A stretch of DNA of 64,000 nt from Paragyromitra xinjiangensis (taxonomy: Eukaryota > Ascomycota > Pezizomycetes > Pezizales > Discinaceae), in contig JBCAMK010000014.1 of assembly GCA_038503065.1 (NCBI GenBank), forward strand, positions 124,001-188,000, given 5' to 3'. Positions 1 through 12,974 of this stretch are shown in pieces. Numbering within the stretch: position 1 is the stretch's first letter; every line of letters starts with the position of its first letter. Under the pieces are notes generated by a model. It worked only from the letters and a program-made list of their open reading frames with translations. It ran no database searches and had not been told where the DNA came from. A program made the translations under genes and the position numbers.

Positions 1-1495
1 ATCAGGAGACCAGAGAGTGAGGGGTTTGTGGGGAATAATGTGAAGGGAGGAAGACCGAGTGTGGATAGCGAAAGGAGAAGCGTGTTTAGAGAGAGCATCA
101 CTTAAGTGCCTGGGGTACTGTAGGCGGCGAGGTGGGAGAAACTGTAGGGCAGTGGGGATGGGGAAGCGGAAGGGAGGTGAGAGGTGGAGGGGGGAGAGGA
201 AGAAGGTGGATAGTGTCCGTACAGAAAATTCCCATTTTTCAATCTCTTATTTTTTTAGTGTCTATTTCCTTCGTTCATAAGGATCAGCGGGAGCTAGATA
301 TCGGCTGGGGGTTTCTATTTGATTTTCCTTTTGCGTGGCGTGGGATAGGTTCGTTTGTATTCTGCAAGTTCCCGGCCTGCTGGCTGCTGGAGGCTTGTTT
401 AGAGTAATGTTTTGTTCCTCTGTTATTTTTACACTCTGATTCCCTGGAGTAAATACACACGACGTGCAATTTTCCTTTTTTATTGTCTTGCTCTACAAAC
501 CTATCGCGAAAATTTCCTTGAATATCTCCTGCTACATAGTTCTTTCAAGTTATCGAATTAGTTTAAGGTCTTCGGATTGGCTGTGTACTGGTGCGCTGCG
601 GTTGGTGCCGTTGTTGGTCCTCCCAATAATCTTCCCGTTGATGGTGATTTGTCTCCAATTGACGTACGTTGGACTTCATTGTTCTTTATATTCACATTTT
701 CCATACCGCACACTCAGGTGTTCATGGAATGCTGGAATGCAGATAACAATAAGCCAAACGACAGGCTCTAGGGCTCCACCGAACTTGACAAAACGAATAA
801 ACTAACGCATATGCACATCTAAGGATAAGATACTTCAATGTAAAGTAGAGAGATTCTTGTTGGCTACTTACCGTAACCCCGATAAAGAGTACCTGACATT
901 ACTGTTGGCTGACTGGGCTGCCGCACACCACGCCACAACCAAACTCTGTTGCATAACCAACTACGAATTAATCAACCATAAGCACCCTACGCGCGCTGCA
1001 GGAATCAGCAATGCCTCTTAAACGCAACCGACCTGAGGCAGATATACGCACATAACACCAACCAATCACCACCTATCAAAGTACATTACGAAAGTCAGGC
1101 AAGCCCAATAGCACGTTAATACGATATGCAATCCCAATCAACCTTTCTACCAGCCCTGTCCAAAAAGCGGGGGTGAACAACAATATGTATAGAACACAGA
1201 CTTCAAACTCCATCGTTCCACCACCGGTTCTATCTACAGGCCCACAGAATTCTAAATGGTAGTATTCACTAGCCCCCTCGGAATAACCTCAAGCTAACAC
1301 TACTTAGGCTAGTTCCGCAACCGATACATTTCTTGAAGTCCTCTACGATGGGTCTGGATTGGATCCTATAGAGGCAGTCGAGTAAGTAATTCTACTGCCA
1401 TATTTTGCCGTAGCTGACCTAGCAGCTTCGTTGCCGTCCATGGCCTTAACCCGCTGGGGAAGACGTGGGCGTATAGTACGAGTCCACTGGCTACG
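1..1495. other. Intergenic, no supported gene; possible lost 5' coding remnant at its right edge
   Basis: No reading frame here looks like protein with recognisable domains. Positions 130-205 form a purine-rich (G/A) tract on the plus strand. From 1386 to about 1502 an open frame on the plus strand encodes a segment resembling the start of the hydrolase domain of the gene that follows (a V-H-x-L-x-x-N motif at about 1482-1502), but it is out of frame with it; see the finding on the frameshift. The rest I cannot assign. Confidence 0.5.
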
Positions 1496-4400
1496 ATGGA
1501 ACATGCTCGTGGGACTTGGACTCATGGTGTGACGGGCCAGATGTGGTTGAAGGATTTCTTGCCGAGGCAGGTTCCGCATGCGAGGGTTTTGTTGTTTGGG
1601 TATAATGCGAATGTTGCGTTTAGTACGGGACAGGAGGGGATTAGGGAGCATGCGGATAATTTGTTGGATAGGTTGAGGAGGAGGCGGGTTAAGAAGAATA
1701 AGGTATTGTTTTTTTTTCACGGGATGTGGTGCGGGGTGAATTTTCTTAATATGTCGGGTGAAGTGTGAGAATAGGCCGATTGTGTTTATTGGGCATAGTT
1801 TGGGAGGGTTGTTGGTTAAACAGGTAGGAATCTCTATGGGAGTTGTTGGAAGTTTATTAATCGGGAGTTGTTAGGCACTTGTTCAAGCCCGTGGGATAAA
1901 TAAATACTCATCGATCTTGAAATCTACGTAGGTTCTGAAACAATTGAGGGTGGTGTTGGTACTGACTATTTTACTAGATATGGTATTGTCTTTTTTGGCA
2001 CTCCACACCATGGCGGTGAGGGTACAAGCTTTGGAGATGTGATATCAAGCGTAGCAAGGGCTATCCTCCAAAACCCATCAGAACCTCTTCTAGAATCTTT
2101 GAGGAATGGGGCTATGTTCATCGACATTCTGAAGGAAGATTTTACGGGCCAGGATGCACAATATCAGATTGTTAGCTTCTATGAGGCATTGCCATTCGAG
2201 AAGGCAGGTCATGTGGTAAGAACGTCCCAGCCCCAATGTATCGTTACGCTTGCTTATAAGTTCAAAGCTTGTTCCCGAGAAGTCAGCAGTCTTAGGACTA
2301 CCAGCAGAAAGAGAAACAACATTCCCGGTTGCGACCGATCACCCCAATGTCTGTAGATTTGCAGATGCCAATGGTGAAGACTACGAGCAGATAGAGGAAA
2401 GCCTCTCAGAGATGGCAGAGGAGGCAGTGAGGATATTTAAAGAACACCTCAGTCTTAAGGTTTCAGAGGCTTCTAGTATGTACATTTTTCCCTTCAAGTT
2501 AATGTTATCGTTCGCGGAACTGTCAATCGTGTCTGATCGTGTTTTGCTCAGATTATTTTGCTTCCACGGGATCTTTAGTCACACCCTCAGCTTCTGATGC
2601 GCCTGCTCCTACGGGATCTTCAGCCGTGACCTCATCTCCAGACGACCCTACTATTGTAGGACCCTCGACCGTTCCACCGGCTTCTGGTGTTTCTGCTCCT
2701 ACGGAATCTTCACCCGTGACCTCAACTTCAGCTGCCCCTACTACTGCAGGATCCTCGATCGTTCCTCCAGCTTCCGATGTTCTAGCTTCTACTACGTTTT
2801 TGGTTGTGGCCCCGGCTTCAGATACTCCAACGCCTACGAAATCCTTGGCTATAGCCTCAGCTTCTGGCACTCGTTCTCCCAAAAAGCCTTTGGTCGCCCC
2901 CCCAAGTTTGGCTGCTCCTACTCTCACGGGGTCCTCAACCGGGTTTCCGGGTTTCGACGCTCGCACTCCCATAGAATCCTCAAGTGTGGCCTCAAATACT
3001 ACCAGTCCTGCTTCTACAACCGCGGCCACAACCCTCGACACTTCCACCCTCCTCAGATCCTCGACCGCGCCCCCAACTCCAGCCGCTTCTACTCCTTCAA
3101 AGCCCTCAGCCGTGTCTCCAAACCCCGAAACGGCTTTACTTTTGGCCGTAGCAAGGCTATTAACCTTCATTAAACGCAACGATCTTATGAAACTGCTCGA
3201 GTCAAAGCTATCAATCCCTAAAGGTGTTGTTCCGAAGAAGGCTCGAATCATCCCAGTCTGGGGCACAGGTGGTACCGGCAAAAGCAAGTTAATACGCGAA
3301 TACATTTCTATCCATAAATCGGACTACAAGTTAATTTCCTGGATGGATGCTTCGGACAAGGATTCTCTGCTTAATGCCTTCAAGGCCTTATATCTACGGC
3401 TAGTTCTTGCCAAGGAAGCCCATCCACTCAAAGATTTCGGTTTGACGGAACCATCTGATCCAAAGTATCAGAGTAAGATGGTAGAGTTGATCAAAGACTG
3501 GCTACAGGAGCCGGAAGCTGGCCGCTGGTTGATAATTTTCGATAATGCAAGTAGGAAGGAGTCATTGCCGCTCATTGAGCAACTGATACCGCAGGCTGGT
3601 AAAGGTGATGTTATTGTTACTAGTCGTCTTCGGGAGTCCTGCAATCTAGGGCGTCAGAACGCCGTTGAGGTCAAAGAAATGACGGAGTTGGAGGCACTGG
3701 CGCTTCTCTTGACATGTGCAGACTACGGGCGGCGGTACCGGGATGTTGAGATTGAAGGCGATGGTGATACAGCTCGGAAACTCGTTGAGGCCTTAGGGTA
3801 TCTACCGCTTGCTGTAAAACTTGCTGGCGCATATATCGGTTACAATTCTATTACGCTGGATAGTTATTTGCATTTATACAACGAAGCTTTAGGCAAGGAA
3901 CAGTCGGTTGGGAGCGAGAAAGCTATTTCGAATCCCGAAAAGATAGTTTCCACAGCAGTGGACATATCTTTTCAGGCCATCAAGAAGGAAAGCCCTTATG
4001 CTGTGGAACTGTTTTTGCTCATGGGATATCTTCACCATGAGTCAATCTCCGAGGAACTTTTCAAACGAGCTAGTGGTGGCTGGCAATCCAAACTGAAATA
4101 TAAACTTTTTTCAGCTATTGATAGCGAAGAGGGAAAAGCACTGGGATTGATAGGAGAGGTGATGGCTACGAATGCGAAAGGCGAGTGGCAGGCACAGATA
4201 TTCACCGACGCCATGGGGATATTGCAGTCGTACTCGTTTCTCCGAATTCAGTTTAACAATATCTACTACTTCAACCCACTTGTACATCGCTGGTCCCGCG
4301 AATATTCTCTTACACATGAGCAAACCTGGAGGTTTCGGCTGGGATTGTTCCTTGTTGTAAATGCAGCTAAAGGGGGAGAAGAGAACTCGCTCCTTTTCGT

Positions 4401-6564
4401 GGCAGAACTAATCCGGCATCAGGATGAATTAAGGCATACGTCAAAGGAATGGAAAGAGGTAGAGGGGACGCATGACATTGATTTTCTCTCACCATTTGGG
4501 TCTCTCTATTATTCCCAGGGCCGTTGGAGGGACGAAGACAATTTGCAAAAACAGGTAGTGGCTACAAAGAAAAAAGTACTTGGTGAGGAGCATCCCGACA
4601 CCTTGACGGCGATGGCCTATCTTGCAACGACATATCATGCCCAAAACCGCTGGAAGGACGCAGAGGTTCTGGGGGCACAGGTCCTGGATATTAGGAAGAG
4701 GGTTCTAGGCGAGACACATCCTGATACTATTTTATCGATGGGAAATGTTGCAGCGGCATATGGTTGTCAGGGCCGCTGGAAGGAAGCAGAGGCTATGGGT
4801 GCACAGGTGCTGGCTGGATCGAAGAAAGCATCAGGCGAGGAACACCCTACTACCTTGTTATCGATGGGCAATCTTGCATCCGCACATTACTCCCAAGGCC
4901 GCTGGAAGGAATCAGAAGAGTTAGTAAAGAAGGTTTTGGCTGGAAGGAAGAAGATTCTCGGGGATACACATCCCGAAACTGTGACGTCGATGAACAATCT
5001 TGCATTGACGTACAGTCAAATGGGACGCTCGAAGGAAGCAGAAGATTTGCAACTTCAAGTGGTGACCATAAGAAAGAAGACGTTGGGTGAGGACCATCCT
5101 GACACCTTGTCATCTATGACCAGCCTCGGGACGATGTACAATGTGCACGGGCGTTTAACGGAAGCAGAAGACATGTTGGGGCAGGCGCTGGCTATTAGGA
5201 GGAAGAAACTCGGCGAGACACATCCTGACACCTTAATTTCGATGACTAGCCTTGGGATATTGTATAGCTCTCAGGGCCGTTTAAAGGAATCAGAAGACCT
5301 GATTATGAAGGTGGTGTCTGCAAAAAAGAAAACATCGAACGAGACCGATCCTGAAACTTTAAGATCGATGGCCAACCTTGAAAAGATATACGGTTCCCAG
5401 GAGCGCTGGAAGGAAGCAGAGGAAATAGGAGTGAAAGTGGTAGCTGCGAGGAAGAAAGTGTTGGGAGAGACGCATCCTGACACTTTGGAATCGATGGCCA
5501 ATCTCGGATTCGCGTATCACTCCCAGGACAATTTTAAAGAAGCAGAGAAACTGCAATTGAAGGTGGTGGCTACGACGAAGAAGAAACTCGGGGAGGCTCA
5601 TCCCGAGGCTTTGGAATCGATCGACAGACTCGCAACCACGTACAGTTCCCAAGGTCGCTGGAAAGAGGCAGAGGCCCTGAGAGTACAGGTTCTAGCCGCA
5701 AGGAAGAAAGCTCTAGGCGAACTGCACCCCGAAACCTTGACATCGATGGCCAACCTTGTGGCGGTGTACCATGTCCAAGAACGCTGGAAAGAGTCCGAGA
5801 AGCTTGGAGAGCAAGTGGTGGCCGGAAAGAAGAAGGTACTAGGCGAGGCACATCGTGAAACCTTAGCATCTATGGGCAATCTTGGATACGCATATTATGC
5901 CCTAGATCGCCCGGAGGAGGCAGAGAAGCTGGAAGTACAAGTACTGGCTACGATGAAGAAGTCACTGGGCGAGACACATCTTGATACTTTAACGGCAATG
6001 AACAATCTTGCAATGACATACACCTCCCAAGGGCGTTGGAAGGAAGCGGGAGAGCTAGGGGTGCAGGTGCTAGCTGCAAGGAAGAAAGTATCCGGTGATA
6101 TGGACCCCAACACTCTAGTTGCAATGGCCAACCTTGCGTCGGTATATAGTCACCAAGGCCAGTTGAAGAAGGCGGAGGAGATGGGAGTGCAGGTGTTAGC
6201 TGCAAGAAAGAAGATTCTAGGCGAGGCACACCCTAATACTTTGGACTCAATGAACAGCCTTGCGGCTACATATGGCTACCAGGGTCACTGGAAAAAAGCA
6301 GAAGATTTGCAAGTCCAGACGGTAGTTGCAATGAAGAAGGTTATGGGTGAGACGCATCCCGATACCTTAATGGCGATAGCCAACCTCGCATCGATATACG
6401 AATCTCAGGGCCGCTGGCAGGAAGCAATTCTTTTGCGGCCGGAAATGGATGCTCTGGGGAAGCAGGGCGAGGCGAGTTCCGAGGCCTCAGCACCAATGGA
6501 AGGCCCTCCACCCTCACATAACCGAAAGCGAAAGGGAAAGGGGAAGGGGAAGGGGAAGAAGTAG
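1496..6564 (+). CDS. NLR-type STAND protein: alpha/beta hydrolase - Ser/Thr/Pro linker - NB-ARC - TPR array
   Basis: Predicted exons 1496-1702, 1764-1823, 1875-1927, 1978-2215, 2268-2475, 2552-6564 (all junctions keep phase; about 1592 aa). Seen: N-terminal PGAP1/DUF676-like hydrolase with GHSLGG (nucleophile Ser about residue 81), GTPHHGG (114-120) and a late DHPNV His (about 211); a 190-residue Ser/Thr/Pro/Ala linker (about 256-445); an NB-ARC NTPase with P-loop GTGGTGKS (493-500), a Walker-B-like WLIIFDNAS and a VIVTSRL motif; then 15 full and one partial 42-residue kinesin-light-chain-type TPRs (about 906-1552) carrying the LGExHPDTL signature; and a Lys/Gly-rich basic tail. This is an established fungal NLR architecture, linked in the family to non-self recognition and programmed cell death; the role here is inferred. 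The first ATG lies inside the hydrolase domain, and the VHGLGG-type start motif sits upstream in another frame, so the 5' end may be damaged or mis-sequenced. The protein is cytosolic by inference. Confidence 0.85.
2590..3110 (+). repeat. Degenerate 45-bp coding repeat encoding a Ser/Thr/Pro linker
   Basis: The linker between the hydrolase and NB-ARC domains is built of about twelve degenerate 15-residue units, each of the kind P-P-A-S-x-x-x-A-P-T-x-S-S-x-V, i.e. a 45-bp coding minisatellite that pairs into 90-bp super-units. Codon positions drift while the Ser/Thr/Pro/Ala pattern is kept. Such linkers are usually flexible and O-glycosylatable or phosphorylatable; no function is shown here. 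Confidence 0.7.
4500..6440 (+). repeat. Tandem 126-bp TPR-coding array (15-16 units)
   Basis: The 3' half of the NLR gene repeats every 126 bp (42 residues). Each unit has a GRWKEAE-type helix A, a V(L/V)AxRKK helix B and an LGExHPDTLxSMxNL connector. The units are diverged but regular in length, with no indels in about 1.9 kb. In fungal NLRs such arrays are known to vary in repeat number between strains. Confidence 0.85.
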
Positions 6565-9246
6565 GCTGGGGGCACTGCTTAGAAGGGCGCAACTGCATTC
6601 TAGTATCTGGTAGGTATTGAAATCTCGGGGCTCAGTGGGTTAGACCGTATCACCGTTGATACTAATGGTTTAGATGTGAGTCTGTATTCTCAGACGGGTA
6701 GCGGTTAGGGCCTTGGTGGTGGGTTCTGCGTCAAGTAACGTATTTCTGGGTCGAAGGAATTGGTTATGTTTGTGGCGGTAGTAAGAAGCGAAAAGTTGGA
6801 GATTCTGGGTTTCTCTTTACTGTTTGATGTATCTCTTGTGTTCAGTAGTGTTAAGATTTAGTACTATAGCCTAGGCGGTTGGATGCAGAATCAATTAGTC
6901 AATCAATCAGATGTCAAGATTTCGTTGTTCAAGGTCAACTATCGTTCATGTTAAGTCACTCGCCTTGACTCACGATTCTGTTTTTTAGAGAACGCAGCAA
7001 GCCCCTCAACCCCGTATGATACGACCGCCTGGGAGACGAGCTGGAGAACAGGGTAAAAGGTTCCGTTATGAATCGAGGACATATAGTGTATATTGACTTA
7101 TAATCCTCGTACTGCAACATCAAGTGTTCAAGTGTAAGAGCAGGAATAGGTTGGCCTCTCGATGAACTAACAGACCTAATAAAAGCATCATAATGAGGGC
7201 TCCTCGTTTAAACTTATGGGTACTCTTTCGAAAGCGATTCTCACTCCCGGGTTCATCCAGCTAGTCGATGATTAGATCACTACTACAGAGGATCGATGAT
7301 TATAGGAGACTTAGTACCACAATACACACCCACAAATACAATTATAGAATAAGCCCCTAATCAACAACCTACTATGGGTAACAGATCGGGACATTACATA
7401 ATTTCGCAATCAACGTCTATTCCTCTACTAGAGTATTAGGCTCAAGCTCTCCCACGGGAATACTCAAACCCTCTTCAAGAAGCACTGCTAAAATTAAAAG
7501 CTCTACGAAACTAACATTGTCCTGCAAAGAGATTATTGTCCTTTATTTACACAGGATCTAGCTAGTGGGAAGAGTCCAAGTATTAGTATATCTGATAGTA
7601 GTCTTGGTATTCTAGTAACGGAGGGAATAAAGATATGAGAACAATGAGGAAGCAATATTCCCAACCACCACAGCAATAAAACTGAGTGACAGCTTATAGA
7701 TTAGTACCAAAAACGGGAAAACATTTCCCATCCATGCATCTGGCTATGCCGGTAAAGTAAAGAATTCACACCCGACTCCAGAACTGAATCTCCCTCACGT
7801 TCACCAGCAGTATCAAACCCCATACATCCCCACATCCCCAGACCCCAACTCCAGCTAGACCACCGGCGATATCCACTCCAGTCCCAACTCGGAGACCAAC
7901 CCAAACCACACTCGACAAAACATTAACCCCGACCCGATCCACCACACCGAACTCTCGGCACCGGTCTACGGACGAGAGTCCGATATTCTACTACCACTGA
8001 CTGTTCCCTAGGTACATGTACCATGTACCCGTCCATCGCCAACACTTCCATCCCATCGTAGACACTCGCCTCGAAGTCCGAACCCCGGCCGGCCGGTCTG
8101 GAGTACTCTATGGTCTGATTATCGACCAATTGGAAAAAGAGCTCCGGGATTAGGTATCCATATAGAGGAACGTAAACACTGCATGGCGTGTCCGGAGGGC
8201 ATTAGATAATGGGGTAATGCTACGGGTATAAGAGAGTAACCGGGTTGTTGAAGTGTGGGGACGTTTAAAGAGTACACTACATATTCTGCATTACTGATTT
8301 CCCGTAGTAAGCAGAACGCAATTCACTCAACTCCACCACCGATCGGCCAACCACCCGACCAAAAGAAAAGAAACCCGCATAAGAGAAAAAAAAGAAAAAT
8401 ACCACCACACCACGGATTGTGGGGAAATAAAAAAACGGGAGAAAAAAACAAAACAACACCGGGTGCCTGGACGAGAATCGAGAGAAAGCGCTCGCTGACA
8501 ACCACCGTCATGCGGGTGCCGATCGCAGACATGTGATGACGTTATACAGCCTCTGATTGGACGAGCTGCTCTTGGCGAAGAAGAAAAAACAGGGTCGGGA
8601 TGGGAAAAGCGCTGGAAAGTTTCCTGTTGCGGTTAGAAGGGGTGGGAATGTGGAGAAGGCAGCCATCAGAATAATAGCAAAGCGGAGGGACAGGCACAGG
8701 GGCAGCGTTTGCGGCGGAGATGGTCACGGAGAGATCAGGGCAAGATCAGGGCCAGGGTTGTTTGCCTGACAGCTCGTGAGCTTCTCTGGGAGAGGCGATA
8801 TAGCTGAGGGATATAAGAGATCTGGAGCTGGGCTGGAACTGGAGCTGGAACTGGAACTGGAACTGGAACTCTGGAGTTGAACTCGCGATATTCACATATC
8901 TGCACCTGTTGTGCTTGACCAGAAGGGGATATACGACAGCTGCCTCTGCTCTGCCTCACCTCTTCTACATCCTCCCCACTCCTCTTGCCACCTCCTTCCT
9001 CTTCCCCAACTTTATCCTCCCCGGCTCCTCATACAAGGATCGCGCTCGGCATCTATCTCATACATATCACCGACAGCACTGACAGCGCGCATATCTCCCA
9101 AGAGCAGTCTCGAGCAGTGACCTAACCAGTGCTACTCTTACACATACAGCTAGTCTGCAAGCACCTCGTACCCCAAAACAGGTTTCGTTTCCCCAGCAAA
9201 CGTGGCCACGAAATTCCTTTCCCAGAAGGTCGAGCATGAGGAGGCC
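6565..9246. other. Intergenic: trehalase upstream region with a hexanucleotide microsatellite
   Basis: No convincing gene. At about 8823-8871 the plus strand carries a GGAACT/GGAGCT hexanucleotide repeat (about eight units), immediately after a TATA-like ATATAA at 8811-8816. Both lie about 380-440 bases upstream of the trehalase ATG and may belong to its promoter or 5' UTR; the stretch 8950-9180 is CT-rich, as is common in fungal leaders. A minus-strand open frame at 7923-8129 (68 aa) has no recognisable feature. The palindrome TACATGTA occurs at 8013-8020. Confidence 0.45.
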
Positions 9247-12200
9247 ATGGAGCGTCGTCCGCTCCTCATGCAGCTGCAAAATCCGGTCGACCATGACGGA
9301 ATACACGATACTGCGGGGGAGCAAAAGCACCTAGCTCTTAGCGGTGACCCCGAGAAAGGGTATAATAGCTACAGTACCTTCCCCCTCCCCGAGCCCGCTC
9401 CATCTCGACCGCGAAACATGACTCGGGTCATTGCGATTGCGTTTGTGGCCCTCACCCTGTTGACCTTCGTCTCCGCGCTTCCCTTTGATCTGTGGAGCGT
9501 TTTGAGCGGACGTCAACTGAGTACTCCCCCACCGCCGGATTTCGAGAATAACGAGATCCCGCAGAACATCACCACCTACGATGCCGATAACTGGGTGCTG
9601 AGCACGACCACCTTCATCCCGAACCACTACCAGACCCAGCCGTATGTGGCGAATGGATACCATGGTAGCCGAGTGCCCGCCGAAGGGATTGGTTTTTGGG
9701 TTTGTGGATCTACGGGTTTTCAATTGGCCGGATACTGACGTTTTCTAGATCTCACGCAACGACTCGAACCCCAGAGGCGTGCAGCCGATCAACGGGTGGC
9801 CACTCGACAACCCGCGTCAAACCGTAGCGACCATTTCCGGCTTCTGGGACTCCCAGCGTAACACCACTCGCACGAATTTCCCAGAGCTTCTTGAGAATGG
9901 CGGTGAATCCGTCATTTCTGGAATCCCAACTTGGAGCACTTTTTACGTCTCCACTCCGGACGGCGCACACACTTACGCACCCGGTGTTGACCCCGCTACC
10001 GTTTCATCCTTCAAGCAGGGTCTTTCAATCCGTAATGGAATCCTCACTACCAAACTCACATGGACTCCTCCAGGCAACGTGAGCTACGATCTCAAATTCA
10101 CCCTCCTGGCCCACCGCAGCCGCATCAACCTCGGTATGGTTAAGGTCGAGATCACACCGAGTCAAGACAGTAGAGTCCTTGTAACAGACGTACTCGATGG
10201 GGCAGGAGCCCAACGCACAGATTACGGCGACAAGAGTTTCGAGGCCTCCGACGACGTAATCTGGACGTCTGTTAAGCCGTGGGGAATCTCCAACGTGACT
10301 GCGTATGAGTACAGCACGCTCGACTTTGGCGCTATGCATGCGGCTGTTGCTGGAAGTAGGATAAACGCAAAGGACCGTGCGTATGTTAGTCGGAATGCAT
10401 CGACTATTGCCCAGGAGTACACTCTGCGCGCGAAGAAGGGACAGACGGTGAGTGTTGTCAAGTATGTTGGTATTGCGAGCACCGATGCGTTTCCTGACGG
10501 GACGATGACGGTTGCGAGGGATGCGGCGCTCGATGCGAAAGAGTGTGGGTGGGATCAGCTAGTCGAAGAGCACGAAGAAGCGTGGGACGAACTATGGGAG
10601 GATGCAGATATCATCGTGCACGGGGACGAGGAAATGCAGATAGCAACGAGAGCGACGTTGTTCCATTTGTTGAGTAATGTTCGAGGTGGCTCTGAAGGGA
10701 AGGGGGTGGGCGATAATAGTGTTTCTGTGGGAGGTCTTGCGAGTGATTCGTATGCTGGACTTGTGTTCTGGGATGCGGACTTGTGGATGCTACCCGGTCT
10801 ACTTGTGCTTCATCCTGATCATGCTGCCGCGATTAATAACTACCGCTTCCGTCTGCTCCCGCAGGCTATCGAGAATGCAAAGCAGTACGACAGTCCTGGC
10901 GCCATGTACCCGTGGACGTCTGCGCGATTTGGAAACTGCACTGGCACCGGGCCGTGTGCGGATTACCAGTATCATCTGAACACGGATATCGCGCTCGTGC
11001 ACTGGCATCAGTTTTTATCCACTGGGGATTACGATTGGTTGAAGGTCCAGGGGTGGCCTGTGATCAAGGCGATTACGGACATGTGGGCGGCGAGAGTGAA
11101 GAAGAGTAATGACTCGGGTGAAGATGGGCTGGAGGTGGGCATGTATGTCGTGTTGAATATGACCGATCCGGTTTGTTTCCCCACGGACTTATTACGTTAC
11201 AGGTGGCTTATAGGAATAGGATGAATATGCGAATCACGTTGATAATGGCGCTTTCACGAATGCGGGGGTTAAGGTGCTTATGGGGATTGCGAAGACTGCT
11301 GCTGGGTTGCTGGGAGAAACAGCTCCGGATAAGTGGACTGATGTTGAAGAGAATATCTTTATCCCGTATAATCAGAATGCATCTGTTATTCCAGAATATG
11401 GAAACATGAACGGGAGTGTCGAGATCAAACAAGCAGACGTAGTACTAATCAACTACCCGCTTGAATTCCGATTCAACGAAAGCCAAGCACTCAGCGATCT
11501 CGATTTCGTAAGTCCCTCTTCCCAACTCCCATACACCGGATCTAACACACCATAGTACGCCCGCGCTCAATCCCCCGACGGTCCAGCAATGACCTGGGCC
11601 ATGTTCGCCATCTCCGCGGCTGACCTCTCTCCCGCGGGATGCGCCTCCTACACATACTTTGTATACGCCTCGCAACCATACCTCCGCGAGCCATACTACC
11701 AATTCTCAGAACAAATGAACGACGACATCTACAGCAACGGCAACACCAACCCCGCCTTCACCTTCCTCACCGGGCACGGCGGATTCCTCCAGATCCCAAC
11801 ACACGGGTTCACAGGGTACCGTCCTAGACTCGATGCATTCTACCTAGACCCATCCCTTCCCCCGCAGCTCGAGGGGTTGGAAGTAAAAGGGATGAAACAC
11901 CAAGGCGCAGTATTCAACGTTGCCATCAACCTCGAAAACACAACCATCACACGAATCCCCCCCCGGAAACCAAAATCCAACCTCAACTCCACCACCCTCA
12001 ACTCCACCGCCCCTATCACCGTCCGCATCGCAGACCGAAACCCTCGAGGCGGCGACTACCCTCTCTCCATCGGCCAATCCCTCACAATCCCCACGCGCCG
12101 TCCCGACCTCAACGGAACCGACCTCCCTGGGAATAAAGCCCAATGCAAACCCGCATTCTCAGACACAACCTGGGTAACCGGTCAATTCCCACTCGCGGCA

Positions 12201-12566
12201 GTCGACGGATCCAACCACACTACCTGGCAACCATCCACAACCTCTCCTGCCTCCATCACGGTCGACCTACAGCAGAACACAACAATCAAGGGTGTTTCGT
12301 TCAACTGGGCGAGGTACCCGCCGAATGCGTGGACTGTGTTAGTGGGCGATAGCGCAGATGGGGAGTTTAGGGAGGTTGCGGGGAGCACGAACGTGGAAAT
12401 TAGTGAGCCGTGGAGAGAGGAGGAAAGTTTGTTGGTCATGAGACATATCGGGAATGTTACGGTGGAGATGTTGGGGGAGGCGGTGGAGGCGAGGTGGGTT
12501 AAGTTGGTTGTGGAGGGGTCGAAGGGGCCTAAGGGGGCCACGGTTGCGCAGTTTGGGATTTTGTAG
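9247..12566 (+). CDS. ATH1: Acid trehalase, glycoside hydrolase family 65 (Ath1-like)
   Basis: Exons 9247-9699, 9749-11170, 11220-11507, 11556-12566; introns of 48-49 nt; 1057 aa. It would hydrolyse alpha,alpha-trehalose to two glucoses in the vacuole or at the cell surface. Seen: a short N-terminal tail, one transmembrane segment at residues about 61-78 (type II signal anchor, as in yeast Ath1), the GH65 N-terminal domain (INGWPLDNPR, ISGFWDSQ), the catalytic (alpha/alpha)6 barrel with FWDADLWMLPGLL and YQYHLNTDIALVHW, NMTDPDEYANHVDNGAF across the second intron, and a C-terminal discoidin/F5-8C-like domain (AVDGSNHTTW...). There are many N-glycosylation sequons. The ATG at 9247 was chosen because the longer frame opens only with GTG. 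The first intron uses GTTTGT as donor. Nearest relatives are fungal Ath1 proteins; the assignment is firm, the vacuolar location is inferred. Confidence 0.93.
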
Positions 12567-12974
12567 GTGTGGGAGGAGAGCTGTAGGATATACCCGGTTT
12601 GGTGAGTGGTGGGATAGCGGTTAGATGTGTTTTATTGTAAGACTTTCTTGAGTTAGAATTATTGAGTTATTGTTACCGTGTGATATTAGTCTTAAACTGC
12701 AGTGATTGGGATTGTCGCATTATCTTAGTAATAACTCACCTGGACTAGACAGGCTGAAATACTTATCAGAAAGTTGGTGGCTGACTGGGATAGTGTTCGC
12801 GTTTATGTAAGGTTTTTGGTTGTGCGGTAGGTAATAGCAGGTTGTTGTCCCAGTGCATCCCAGTGGCTTTGTTGGGTTGCGAGGGATGGATGGAGCAGCC
12901 GTAATTCTATTATTCTATTGCCATCCCTCAATCAATTGCCTCCCAACCCCATGCTTTACAGCATATGTGTTGTA

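Noticed and set aside
2553..3305. Long minus-strand open frame (250 aa) opposite the NLR linker
   Set aside because: It is the complement of the Ser/Thr/Pro repeat; low-complexity Val/Glu/Gly composition, no start context or domain. Shadow of the plus-strand gene.
5271..6598. Several minus-strand frames opposite the TPR array
   Set aside because: They repeat with the same 126-bp period as the TPRs and have no independent features; antisense shadows.
6640..6720. Possible tRNA in the region after the NLR gene
   Set aside because: No consistent acceptor, D or T arm can be drawn; the B-box-like sequence is absent.
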